DNA of 64,000 bases from the NCBI GenBank assembly GCA_964645625.1, contig CAZYAI010000007.1:1-64000 (forward strand), in the 5' to 3' direction. The stretch is from AB-137-C09 sp964645625 (lineage in GTDB: Bacteria; Pseudomonadota; Zetaproteobacteria; Mariprofundales; Mariprofundaceae). Under the pieces are notes generated by a model. The model worked only from the letters and a program-made list of their open reading frames with translations, was not told where the DNA came from and did no database searches. Of the stretch, positions 1-6,973 are shown piece after piece (position 1 is the stretch's first letter; the number at the start of each line of letters is the position of its first letter). Made by a program: the position numbers and the translations under genes.

Positions 1-622
1 GCTCAGGGTCAGTGTCCAAAACAGACGAACCTTTACGGTTGCCATAGCGACCAGCCAACGCGCACAAGCCTTTTTTCTGCAAGTCCTTTTGCCACCGCAA
101 AACGCTGGCGGCAGATATGTTACCACCGCGTAAATGGTCTTTTACCCAGCGTTCCATGACGATTAAATCGCTATTAAATGCCTGTGCATAAGCATAAGCC
201 GCTGCCGTTTTGTTGCCGTCAAAGCTTTCTGCATAACGGGCAAACGACTGCAAAACCTGCACCCGTGCATCCATCCGTGTCCGCGCATAATCATCCAGCG
301 TAGAAACCGCTGCCAACGATGCCTCAACGGCTTCTTTGGTTTGTTCTTCTTCTATTTTTGCCGCCAGTTTAAGTTCACGACCAGCCGCCGCCCCTGCCTG
401 CATAGCGGGGCTAGTTTCCATCGCCGCCTGCCGCGCAGTTTTGCGCAAGGCATCTTGCGTAGCCGTGGGTAAGCTGCTGATGTGGTACTCGTTGCCACCG
501 CCCTTGCCTTGACGCGGGCGGAATTGCCAGTCTTCGCGTTTGGCTTTGCCGATGATGCCCTGAACAGTTTTTGGCAAACCATCCACATCAATCAGTTCTT
601 TGGCGGAATACCATTCAGTCAT
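1..622 (-). CDS. Mu-type transposase A, N-terminal part (cut by window edge)
   Basis: This open frame runs 207 codons from an ATG at 622-620 to the window edge without a stop. The first ~65 residues (beginning MTEWYSAKEL) form a Mu-type winged-helix DNA-binding domain, closely matching the same domain of the repressor at 1209. A helical region follows (near residues 115-190: DDYARTRMDARVQVLQ, then VMERWVKDHLRGG), as in the transposon-end-binding part of MuA. The DDE catalytic core would lie beyond the edge. The start overlaps the stop of the upstream small gene (ATGA), implying translational coupling. By family knowledge MuA cuts and joins the phage ends for replicative transposition. The assignment is secure but catalytic intactness cannot be judged. 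Confidence 0.88.
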   Translation of the reverse strand, partial: MTEWYSAKELIDVDGLPKTVQGIIGKAKREDWQFRPRQGKGGGNEYHISSLPTATQDALRKTARQAAMETSPAMQAGAAAGRELKLAAKIEEEQTKEAVEASLAAVSTLDDYARTRMDARVQVLQSFARYAESFDGNKTAAAYAYAQAFNSDLIVMERWVKDHLRGGNISAASVLRWQKDLQKKGLCALAGRYGNRKGSSVLDTDPE

Positions 623-822
623 TTTGAGCTAGCCAGCTCAGCCGCAACAACTTCAGCCTGAGCTATCGCGTCACGAAGGATAGAATCAGCACAATCAAGC
701 ACCTCTTTTACCTTATCGACATCAGCACTATCCAAGCTGGATAACCACATCAAATTCGCCACTGTCTCCAGTTGCAATGCGGCTTGCCGCAATTCATCCT
801 GCATCGTTTCAATATTCATCAA
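619..822 (-). CDS. Small hypothetical protein of the Mu-like early operon
   Basis: A 67-residue acidic, mostly helical protein (MMNIETMQDELRQAALQLE...) with no recognised domain. It overlaps its upstream neighbour (819-822) and the transposase gene (619-622) by four bases each, so it sits in a tightly coupled early operon. Small genes between the Ner-type regulator and transposase A are common in Mu-like phages, but I cannot name this one. Its position supports a real gene; its role is unknown. Confidence 0.7.
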   Translation of the reverse strand: MMNIETMQDELRQAALQLETVANLMWLSSLDSADVDKVKEVLDCADSILRDAIAQAEVVAAELASSK

Positions 823-1034
823 ATCACCCCCGCCGCTTCTAATACGCGCTGACGCAACGCAACCGATTTCACACCATTACGATCACCGATCACCGCCCGC
901 CATGCGTTGCGACGATTGATGCCATGGGCATCACACCATTGGTTCATAGATGTACCGTTCAGTTCAAACCCATAGCGGGCTTGCTTCCAAAGCTTCTTGC
1001 TTGGCTGTAGTGTTTGGCAGCGTTTCGTTTCCAT
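819..1034 (-). CDS. Small helix-turn-helix protein, Ner-like position
   Basis: I take the ATG at 1034 (METKRCQTLQ), giving 71 residues. The open frame reaches back to 1142, but upstream starts would place the operator array inside the coding region. The middle (SMNQWCDAHGINRRNAWRAV) has the pattern of a helix-turn-helix, and a basic tail follows. As the first gene of the leftward early operon, facing the repressor across the operators, it occupies the place of ner in Mu, which turns down early transcription and the repressor gene. Function is inferred from position plus the HTH pattern. No clear Shine-Dalgarno precedes this start, so the start is uncertain. Confidence 0.65.
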   Translation of the reverse strand: METKRCQTLQPSKKLWKQARYGFELNGTSMNQWCDAHGINRRNAWRAVIGDRNGVKSVALRQRVLEAAGVI

Positions 1035-1040
1035 GTGGCG

Positions 1041-1188
1041 AACTTTAACGACTTTAAACATAGCTTTAAAGTAATATTTAAAGTTCGATAGGTTCATGAA
1101 CGCAGTAATTTTATGCAAGGCGTTGATATATAAAGAAAACATAGCTTCTTTAATGTTGCCTTTTAACTTTAAAATCTATTTTAAAGTT
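1041..1188. promoter_or_regulatory. Phased operator array between divergent prophage genes
   Basis: CTTTAAAG-type boxes recur at about 1043, 1052, 1064, 1076, 1167 and 1179. The last three of the left group and the two of the right group are 12 bp apart. The array lies between the leftward early operon and the rightward repressor gene, exactly where Mu carries its repressor and Ner operators (also used as the internal activation site by transposase A). Boxes are seen directly; which protein binds is inferred from the shared DNA-binding domain of repressor and transposase. Confidence 0.7.
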
Positions 1189-1208
1189 CCCGTGCAGAGG
1201 CTAAAGTA

Positions 1209-1598
1209 ATGAAAGATTGGTATTCATCTAAAGAATTGCAGGGTATTGAAGGCATGCCGTGTACCGTCCAAGGTGTTATTGGCAAAGCAAAGCGCGAGAA
1301 CTGGAAGTCCCGCCCACGTCAAGGCAAGGGTGGTGGTAAGGAATACCACATCACCAGCCTGCCAGCAGCAACACAAGCAGCCCTAACCGCCCAAAATAAA
1401 ACAACTTTAAGTGTAGTAAAGGTAACAGGCGAAAAACCAACCGAAGAAGAAAAAGAAACAATATCATACGACCTAACGCACGATGAAATGGCATTAGTAT
1501 TAAAATACCGTCAAATGAGCCAACAACAAAAAGTACAATCACAAACAATCGTTGATGTCATCGCTCAACCAGAAATAAAGGAATCAAACAGCAAATAA
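1209..1598 (+). CDS. Mu-like phage repressor (c-type)
   Basis: 129 residues. Residues 1-65 (MKDWYSSKELQGIEGMP..., then FRPRQ/SRPRQ-GKGGGKEYHI) match the N-terminal DNA-binding domain of the transposase encoded at 1-622 at most positions. A charged Glu/Lys-rich linker and a short C-terminal tail ending QPEIKESNSK follow. In Mu the repressor and MuA share this domain and compete for the same operators; the C-terminal tail controls stability toward Lon/ClpX-type proteases. The gene reads toward the phage end, as Mu c does. It should keep the prophage silent. Confidence 0.85.
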   Translation: MKDWYSSKELQGIEGMPCTVQGVIGKAKRENWKSRPRQGKGGGKEYHITSLPAATQAALTAQNKTTLSVVKVTGEKPTEEEKETISYDLTHDEMALVLKYRQMSQQQKVQSQTIVDVIAQPEIKESNSK

Positions 1599-1603
1599 AA
1601 ATG

Positions 1604-1784
1604 CAAACCATGTGTCGCAATCCAAAAAACGCGACACATGGAATCCGCAAACCATCCATCGCACAAAAAAAAAGGCAGTCGCCAAAGCAACCGCCCAAAA
1701 ACCCAACAACCCCAACATCCATCCCACCTAATCCAACCTAATCCCATCCCATCCCACTAATCTCACACCATCCGTCGCGTCACA
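1604..1784 (-). repeat. Transposase end-binding sites and terminus of the Mu-like prophage
   Basis: Three direct copies of CA[A/C]ACCAT[3 variable]TCGC (plus-strand reading) lie at 1604-1618, 1648-1662 and 1764-1778, with 11 of 15 positions invariant. A fourth, inverted partial copy at 1631-1641 forms a perfect 11-bp stem with 1608-1618. The outermost copy is 6 bp from the proposed terminal CA at 1784. Mu ends likewise carry three transposase sites each. The stretch 1664-1763 between sites is C-rich on the plus strand (repeated CCCATCCCA) and non-coding. Confidence 0.75.
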
Positions 1785-3178
1785 CCCTCTATACCTTTTA
1801 TCGCTCCATCTTCGCTATAGTATACATGTGCATTCACACTCACCCAGACGGGATTACCGCTGTGGTGCTTCATGCAAATGCGATAGTTTGCTATGACGCC
1901 ATCTGCTTGAACCGCAGCGATAAGCTTGGCTCGTTCTGTAGCATCGCAGTAATAGCTGGCGACATTTTTCTCGATAAGCGTAACAGGATTATAGCCCAGC
2001 AAGGCTTCCGCTGAAGGGCTAACGCTCAATATATTTCCCGCGATGTCCGTGCGAAACAATACTTCTTGCATACGATCGAAGGTTGATTGTAAACGTTGGT
2101 TGCTGTCATATAAGTCTAGGGTGCGACGATTTATTTGATGACGTAACACGGTCGTGTACAGCAACAACAGCAGTACCAATAGCCCGGCAACAGCTCCAGC
2201 GGCATACCAACGCCATGCCCATAACTGTTCAGCAACACTGGGCGTAGGATGATACAACATCCCTTCAAGCTTAAAATCAGGCTTCAAGTAACCTAAATCT
2301 TGATAGGTTTTTACAATATCACGCCAACGATGCTCATACATATAACCAGGCGGGATAATACCAAGCACCATGAGGCTCTCCATCGTATCTGCCTCAAACT
2401 TCAATGCCTGACGGCTTTTGCTTGAATGGTAACGTTGCTGAATCAGCGTAATCATTTCATCGACATGCATCATCGCATACTGCCAGCCCTTCAAACTGGC
2501 TCGCACAAAGGCTTTTACTCGTTGCGGGTGGCGTTGTAGCTCATCTTCTGTGGTGTAAAGATTATCACCATAAAAGTTCACCCCTGCCAATTGGGGTTCA
2601 AAGAGACGATAAGGCACACCTCGCTGCAACAGTTCAAATACCTCATCGGTTTTATACACCGTCATCGCATCAACGTGACCAGATATGAGGTCGGAGACAT
2701 CAAATGAATGCGGTACAGCTTGGTATTGATCAGGCAATATCCCTTCTCGCTGCAATAGTGCATCAATATCGGCACTGCCATACTCTTGCATAAACCGCTT
2801 ACCGCGTAGATCTTTGATGGATCGAATATCCGAATCAGCGCGTGTGGCAATGGCAAAGGCAGAGTGTTGAAATATAACGGCCAATACCACCACAGGTTCG
2901 CCCCGCTGACGCAACAAAACGATATTGCTGGTTCCAACACCATACTGCGCATGATGATGTAACACCACGTGATCGGGGTTAACCCCTGGCGTAGCGGGAA
3001 TAATGTTTACATCCAGCCCCTCATCACGGTAATAACCCTGTTCCAGTGCAGCATAATAGCCTGCAAATTGAAACTGGTGCTGCCATTTAAGTTGTAAGTT
3101 CACCTGCTCGGCAAAGCATGGTAAAGCACCACAAAAAAGCCCTAACAGCATGATAGCATGTAATGTTACACGTGGCAT
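1763..3178 (-). CDS. NMT1/THI5-like substrate-binding and PAS sensor, truncated by the prophage
   Basis: 471 residues. A signal peptide (residues 1-23, ...GLFCGALPCFAEQ) precedes an NMT1/THI5-type periplasmic binding domain (LQLKWQHQFQFAGYYAALEQ; about 24-310), a membrane helix (about 322-345) and a PAS domain (about 360-465). Proteins of this layout normally continue into GGDEF, EAL or histidine kinase output. Here host sequence ends near 1785, inside the PAS C-terminus; the last few codons and the TGA stop come from prophage DNA. Without an output domain it is probably inactive in signalling. The rest of the gene should lie beyond the other prophage end. It is divergent from tpiA. Confidence 0.8.
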   Translation of the reverse strand: MPRVTLHAIMLLGLFCGALPCFAEQVNLQLKWQHQFQFAGYYAALEQGYYRDEGLDVNIIPATPGVNPDHVVLHHHAQYGVGTSNIVLLRQRGEPVVVLAVIFQHSAFAIATRADSDIRSIKDLRGKRFMQEYGSADIDALLQREGILPDQYQAVPHSFDVSDLISGHVDAMTVYKTDEVFELLQRGVPYRLFEPQLAGVNFYGDNLYTTEDELQRHPQRVKAFVRASLKGWQYAMMHVDEMITLIQQRYHSSKSRQALKFEADTMESLMVLGIIPPGYMYEHRWRDIVKTYQDLGYLKPDFKLEGMLYHPTPSVAEQLWAWRWYAAGAVAGLLVLLLLLYTTVLRHQINRRTLDLYDSNQRLQSTFDRMQEVLFRTDIAGNILSVSPSAEALLGYNPVTLIEKNVASYYCDATERAKLIAAVQADGVIANYRICMKHHSGNPVWVSVNAHVYYSEDGAIKGIEGVTRRMV

Positions 3179-3338
3179 AATGTCTATTCTTCAGCCTCCA
3201 TAGCCTTGCGGAGCATAGAGGCTTTATCGTCAATATGGAACTTACCCTTGCCATTACAAGATAATTTTTTACACTTCGCGCCCCATTGGAAAAGGGCACA
3301 GTCTCGTATTCAGGCTGTAACCGAGAGGGGGAGAGTGT

Positions 3339-4088
3339 ATGACAGGTTCTGTTCGATGCCTAATTGCAGGCAACTGGAAAATGAATGGCGTACTGCAAGA
3401 AGCAGTCCAATTCGTCAATGAACTGGGTGAGAACCCCTCCCCTGAACATGTAGAAATGGCGTTGATGCCTCCTTTTACATTGTTACACCCACTGAATGCT
3501 CGACTGGCAGAAAAAGGTGTGACCATAGGCGCGCAAAACGTCTATTATGAACCTAAAGGTGCTTTTACAGGTTCAATATCGCCAATGATGCTGCGTGATT
3601 GTGGCTGCCATTATGTCATCCTTGGTCACTCCGAGCGACGTGATGTCATTGGTGAAGATAATGCACTTCTACGCAAAAAACTGGCTGCTGCTTGGGAAGC
3701 AGGTTTAGAACCTATTTTGTGTATTGGTGAACACCTAGAAGAGCGAGAGTCAGGCAAAACCAATGAAGTGCTTAAAGCACAATTGGCGGTATTAGATACT
3801 GTACCTGAGGGAGCTGCTTTGACCGTTGCCTATGAACCCGTTTGGGCAATTGGTACAGGTAAAACAGCATCGGCAGCGCAAGTGACAGAAACACATGCCT
3901 TTGTGCATGAAGAACTGACACGCTTAGGCTGCGATTGCCGCGTGTTGTATGGTGGTAGCGTAAACCCAGGTAATGCCGAAGAGCTCATGAGCTGCCCAGG
4001 CGTTGAAGGTGCATTGGTTGGCGGAGCCAGCCTAAAAGCAGAATCATTCATGGCTATTGTGAATGCTGCTGCAAAAAGCGCGCAATAG
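3339..4088 (+). CDS. tpiA: Triose-phosphate isomerase
   Basis: 249 residues, normal length. It interconverts dihydroxyacetone phosphate and glyceraldehyde 3-phosphate in glycolysis, gluconeogenesis and the Calvin cycle. Visible catalytic residues are Lys14 (GNWKMNG), His97 (ILGHSERR) and Glu166 (AYEPVWAIGTGKTA), with the phosphate-binding LYGGSVNPGNAEEL and GALVGGASL motifs near the C-terminus. A strong ribosome-binding site (GGGGGAG) precedes the ATG. It is followed 32 bp later by secG, a common tpiA-secG pairing. Confidence 0.97.
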   Translation: MTGSVRCLIAGNWKMNGVLQEAVQFVNELGENPSPEHVEMALMPPFTLLHPLNARLAEKGVTIGAQNVYYEPKGAFTGSISPMMLRDCGCHYVILGHSERRDVIGEDNALLRKKLAAAWEAGLEPILCIGEHLEERESGKTNEVLKAQLAVLDTVPEGAALTVAYEPVWAIGTGKTASAAQVTETHAFVHEELTRLGCDCRVLYGGSVNPGNAEELMSCPGVEGALVGGASLKAESFMAIVNAAAKSAQ

Positions 4089-4120
4089 CGCAAACAGTTT
4101 TTAATCAATAAGGAATTTTC

Positions 4121-4621
4121 ATGACAAGCATTCTTATGACTGTGCATGTGCTGGTAGCGATTGCACTGGTCGGCGTGGTTCTCATTCAACGTGGTCAGGG
4201 TGCTGATATTGGCGCATCATTTGGCAGCGGCGGTGCGCAAACACTGTTCGGTAGCCGTGGTTCTGGTTCATTCCTTGGTAAGTTGACTGGTGGATTAGCC
4301 GCGACTTTCATGCTCACCAGTTTAACGTTGGCGTTTTTTACGCAACAACAAGCTGTTTCAGTAGTTGAACGTTCGGGCGCAATTCAACAACCTGCACTAC
4401 CATCCTCCGATGGTGGCACACCTGCTGGATTTGACCCTGCGTCATTAAAAGCTAAGGATGCGCTCCCTGCCGCTGGCGAAGTTCAGCAAAGCAATAGTGC
4501 GGCACTGGAAATTCCAGTGACTAACGAAACTCCAGCAGCCAGCCCTGCCGCTGACAATGCGACAACGGCTCCTGCAACCAGTTCAGAACCTGCATTACCC
4601 GATGCAAAAGGTGCTAAATAG
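4121..4621 (+). CDS. secG: Preprotein translocase subunit SecG
   Basis: 166 residues. Two membrane helices (about 4-22 and 55-73) flank the conserved cytoplasmic loop LIQRGQGADIGASFGSGG...LFGSRGS, typical of SecG, which assists SecYE-mediated export. The C-terminal ~85 residues are a long Ala/Pro/Thr-rich tail, longer than in E. coli SecG (110 residues) but common in other proteobacteria. AAGGA precedes the ATG. A tRNA-Leu follows 13 bp after the stop. Confidence 0.95.
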   Translation: MTSILMTVHVLVAIALVGVVLIQRGQGADIGASFGSGGAQTLFGSRGSGSFLGKLTGGLAATFMLTSLTLAFFTQQQAVSVVERSGAIQQPALPSSDGGTPAGFDPASLKAKDALPAAGEVQQSNSAALEIPVTNETPAASPAADNATTAPATSSEPALPDAKGAK

Positions 4622-4634
4622 CACTATCTGAGAT

Positions 4635-4719
4635 GCCAGAGTGGTGAAATTGGTAGACACGCTACCTTGAGGGGGTAGTGAGGAAACTCGTGCTGGTTCG
4701 ACTCCAGTCTCTGGTACCA
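4635..4719 (+). tRNA. tRNA-Leu (anticodon GAG)
   Basis: 85 nt with encoded CCA. The acceptor stem GCCAGAG pairs with CTCTGGT (one G-T pair). The anticodon stem CTACC/GGTAG encloses TTGAGGG, giving GAG. A class II variable arm and the T arm CTGGTTCGACTCCAG are present. It is placed directly after secG, as in many proteobacteria. Confidence 0.96.
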
Positions 4720-4746
4720 TATCGACTTTTTAGGAAGTCCCATAAG

Positions 4747-4779
4747 AGCCTGTAAGCCTAGTGTTTACAGGCTTTTTTT
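4747..4779 (+). terminator. Rho-independent terminator after tRNA-Leu
   Basis: A 9-bp perfect stem, AGCCTGTAA/TTACAGGCT, with a 9-nt loop is followed by a run of seven T. It closes the tpiA-secG-tRNA-Leu unit. Confidence 0.9.
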
Positions 4780-4944
4780 ATTGCCTGCTTATTCCAAGAA
4801 GGGGAGCTTCATCCGCTAACATGCACCCCCTTTCTGGGTGCTATTCTGGGTGCTGATTAAGGATATTTATAGCATTCAAGGGCATCCTTCATTACTGGTG
4901 GACACTTTTTGTAAATAAGCGGTCATCTTGAAAACTAGTTTTTG

Positions 4945-5101
4945 TAGGGTGGATAAGCGGAGCGCAGCCACCTAACCTTTTCCGAATGCTATAGCGTCGG
5001 ATTCTCTCAATACCTTGGGAGGCGGAGGGTTGAGGGTGTTCGCGAATCAAAAGCGGAGGGTTCTTCGACGTTAGGTGGCTGCGCTGCGCTTATCCACCCT
5101 A
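4945..5101. repeat. Palindromic element with 32-bp inverted ends
   Basis: The segment 4945-4976 (TAGGGTGGATAAGCGGAGCG...) is the near-perfect inverted complement of 5070-5101 around a ~93-bp centre. A shorter outer inverted pair (GGRCATCCTTCAT, about 4881-4893 and 5141-5153) surrounds it. There is no coding capacity. It resembles the GTAGGGTGGATAAGC-type palindromic repeats scattered in many proteobacterial genomes. The stretch 4780-5376 holds no gene, only this element and the next. Confidence 0.75.
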
Positions 5102-5201
5102 CGGAAGGACATTCCATTCCGCACGTGGTTTTCAGAGAATATGAAGGATGTCCATTCAAGGCCTCCCTTTTTAGACGGGAGGCATACTACAAGACCATCA
5201 T

Positions 5202-5301
5202 GTAGGTTGTGGTTGAGGTACGAAACCCAACTTTAAAACAACCATACGCTATTTAGTTAGGCATGCTCTTTTGTTGGGTTTCGCACCTCAACCCAACCTA
5301 C
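5202..5301. repeat. Palindromic element with ~29-bp inverted ends
   Basis: The arm at 5202-5231 (GTAGGTTGTGGTTGAGGTAC...) is the imperfect inverted complement of 5273-5301, around a ~41-bp centre. The right arm is part of a longer repeat that recurs at 9176-9255. It is non-coding and looks like a small non-autonomous repeat. Confidence 0.7.
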
Positions 5302-5346
5302 GATGTCACGCATATCCATATTGTTTTTGTCCCGCCCTAAAAAGGA
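5267..5346 (+). repeat. Direct repeat copy 1 (about 80 bp)
   Basis: Bases 5267-5323 match 9176-9232 with a single difference, and similarity continues weakly to about 5346/9255. The two copies flank the accessory gene cluster 5377-9115 in the same orientation. Confidence 0.8.
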
Positions 5347-5376
5347 GACCGAAAAAGCGTTATAAACTCACGCCCA

Positions 5377-5733
5377 TTAACTGGGGTAAAACCAGACAAA
5401 AGAAACGACTGCATGAGTAATGGCAAGCGTAATAGTTAGACCTGCACATAGCATATGCCACACAAACACATCTTTTTCCCACACGCCCATGGCAAGACCA
5501 AAGCCGCCTGTTAGCAATAAGAGAAGCAGTAAGCCTGCGCCCATCAAAAACAAAATCTGATGCTTCCGCTTTTCACTGATCGCACGCTCAGGCGCAACGG
5601 ATGCTTCATCATCAAACTGCTGCATTAAGCTAATATCACCCTGTTGCGGTTGAACCACCTCTTCAGCAGCGATCGCTGATAAAGGATTCAACAAACACAA
5701 CAAAAACGCTATCGACAACAAGTATTTCATCAT
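5377..5733 (-). CDS. Small exported/membrane protein of the respiratory island
   Basis: 118 residues, family not recognised. A cleavable-looking signal sequence (residues 1-22, ending SAIAAEE) is followed by an acidic soluble stretch (VVQPQQGDISLMQQFDDE) and two membrane helices (about 60-83 and 90-113). It is the last gene of a minus-strand run with 4-bp overlaps (5730-5733, 5951-5954, 6970-6973), so it is almost certainly co-translated with its upstream neighbours. Its stop lies just beyond the repeat at 5267-5346. A structural or assembly role beside the cytochrome and FGE-like protein is a guess from context. Confidence 0.65.
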   Translation of the reverse strand: MMKYLLSIAFLLCLLNPLSAIAAEEVVQPQQGDISLMQQFDDEASVAPERAISEKRKHQILFLMGAGLLLLLLLTGGFGLAMGVWEKDVFVWHMLCAGLTITLAITHAVVSFVWFYPS

Positions 5734-5954
5734 GACTTCTTATCCGGTGTTACCTCATCTTCTTTCTTTGAGCCCATTGCATGCTTCCAATACAAGATCA
5801 CCATCAAAATCATAGGGGCAAAAACCAAGAAAAATAGAAATACAAAAATGAACCATGGGGTGTCAATAGTCACGTGTAAAAAGCGATAACTATCAACAGC
5901 CATTGCTTGCAGCGGCCACAGCAACAGCATCATGAACAGGGTCAATCGTCTCAT
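5730..5954 (-). CDS. Small single-pass membrane protein
   Basis: 74 residues. A signal sequence (1-19, ...LLLWPLQAMAVDS) precedes a short periplasmic stretch, one very hydrophobic helix (about 33-58, with FIFVFLFFLVFAPMILMV) and a charged cytoplasmic tail (KKEDEVTPDKKS). No family is recognised. It overlaps both neighbours by four bases, which supports a coupled operon. The size and topology resemble small accessory subunits of respiratory complexes, but nothing in the sequence names a partner. Confidence 0.65.
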   Translation of the reverse strand: MRRLTLFMMLLLWPLQAMAVDSYRFLHVTIDTPWFIFVFLFFLVFAPMILMVILYWKHAMGSKKEDEVTPDKKS

Positions 5955-6973
5955 TGTTTAATCTCCTTAGCACAGCGAAAGCCATAAAAGTCTGAGGCAT
6001 AATTTGGCATAGAATAGTTACGATGGTAGGTCGCAGCAGAAAAAGGATCACTCTTCCACGAGCCGCCACGCATCACATAATAAATCACACGCTCAACATC
6101 TTCACTGCCAGCACTATAGCTTGCATCCAACTTTTTAGGGTGAAACACTTGGCTACTAGCGTTTGCACCCGGGTAAGGCGCGAACTCTGTTGCCGTCCAC
6201 TCCTGCACATTACCGGCCATATCCATCACACCAAACGGACTTGCACCATGAGGGTAAGCATCAACCGCAGTGGTATGCCCTACCTTATAATAGATATTTA
6301 GGCTATCCGCCTGCATATGTTCGCCCCACGGCCAACGTTGCCCTGATGTACCACGAGCCGCTTTCTCCCACTCAGATTCTTGCGGCAAACGTTTACCCTG
6401 CCATGCACAATAAGCCCTAGCATTATACCAAGAAACCATCGTAACGGGATGTTTCGCCATACCCTGAGGTATATGCCCTTCTTTCCAGTTCAATGGCGGA
6501 CGATAATTATTTTCAGCTACAAAAAGCGCGTATTGCGCCTGTGTCACAGGGTATTTATCAATGGCAAAAGCACCAATATGCACTTGATGTTCGGGTTTAT
6601 TTTGTTCATTGGCACGCTCTAGATTTGTCCCCATGCGGAACTCACCCGCAGGAATCTCCACCATCTGTGACAACTCACGTTGCGTGGCTGCATCCAGCAA
6701 TGCCTTCGCTTCAGCAACGGTATAGACATTGGCTGCATTTTTCTCATGCTTCTCTTGCAGATGCAATTCTTCACCAGCAGCACGAATATGCTCATGCATC
6801 TCACCAAGATTATAGGAAGCTTTGGCACGCATTTCATCCATGCGCATAGAACCGAGTTGCATAACGTGCAAAGACCCACCAATCATTGCCGCTGCAATAC
6901 AGGTAATCAACGTTGCAACAGCAACCTTTTTACGCCGCTGCAATTGCTCAGGCGTAGTAACTTTCTTCTTCAT
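5951..6973 (-). CDS. Membrane-anchored formylglycine-generating-enzyme-like (SUMF1) protein
   Basis: 340 residues. An N-terminal membrane anchor (about 17-40) and a helical linker rich in Glu/His (60-95) precede an FGE-sulfatase fold (about 104-338). Hallmarks are MVEIPAGEFRMGT, PVTQAQYALFV, HPVTMVSWYNARAYCAW, RLPQESEWEKAARG, GNVQEWT and VMRGGSWKSD...GFRCAKE. The active-site Cys pair of true FGE is not evident and no sulfatase is nearby, so this is probably one of the many non-sulfatase SUMF1 proteins (NirV beside nitrite reductase is an example). Its neighbours are a cytochrome c and small membrane proteins, suggesting a role in assembling or scaffolding a respiratory complex on the periplasmic side. 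Confidence 0.85.
   Translation of the reverse strand: MKKKVTTPEQLQRRKKVAVATLITCIAAAMIGGSLHVMQLGSMRMDEMRAKASYNLGEMHEHIRAAGEELHLQEKHEKNAANVYTVAEAKALLDAATQRELSQMVEIPAGEFRMGTNLERANEQNKPEHQVHIGAFAIDKYPVTQAQYALFVAENNYRPPLNWKEGHIPQGMAKHPVTMVSWYNARAYCAWQGKRLPQESEWEKAARGTSGQRWPWGEHMQADSLNIYYKVGHTTAVDAYPHGASPFGVMDMAGNVQEWTATEFAPYPGANASSQVFHPKKLDASYSAGSEDVERVIYYVMRGGSWKSDPFSAATYHRNYSMPNYASDFYGFRCAKEIKQ

Larger units (their letters stand above)
1..1784 (-). mobile_element. End of a Mu-like transposable prophage (continues off the left edge)
   Basis: The gene arrangement matches the early end of phage Mu. A repressor reads toward the terminus, and a small DNA-binding gene, a small unknown and a transposase A gene read inward. 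A phased operator array lies between them. Three direct copies of a 15-bp site lie near the terminus, the outermost ending at 1778. The terminal dinucleotide on the minus strand is most likely the TG at 1784-1783, though it could be two bases further in (1782). The host reading frame beyond it is cut inside a PAS domain. Mu-family phages normally duplicate 5 bp of target, which here would be about 1785-1789; the other copy lies outside the window. Confidence 0.85.

Noticed and set aside
1565..1747. A 60-codon minus-strand frame rich in Trp and Gly at the prophage end
   Set aside because: It covers the terminal binding sites and C-rich filler, has biased composition from repeats and no ribosome-binding site.
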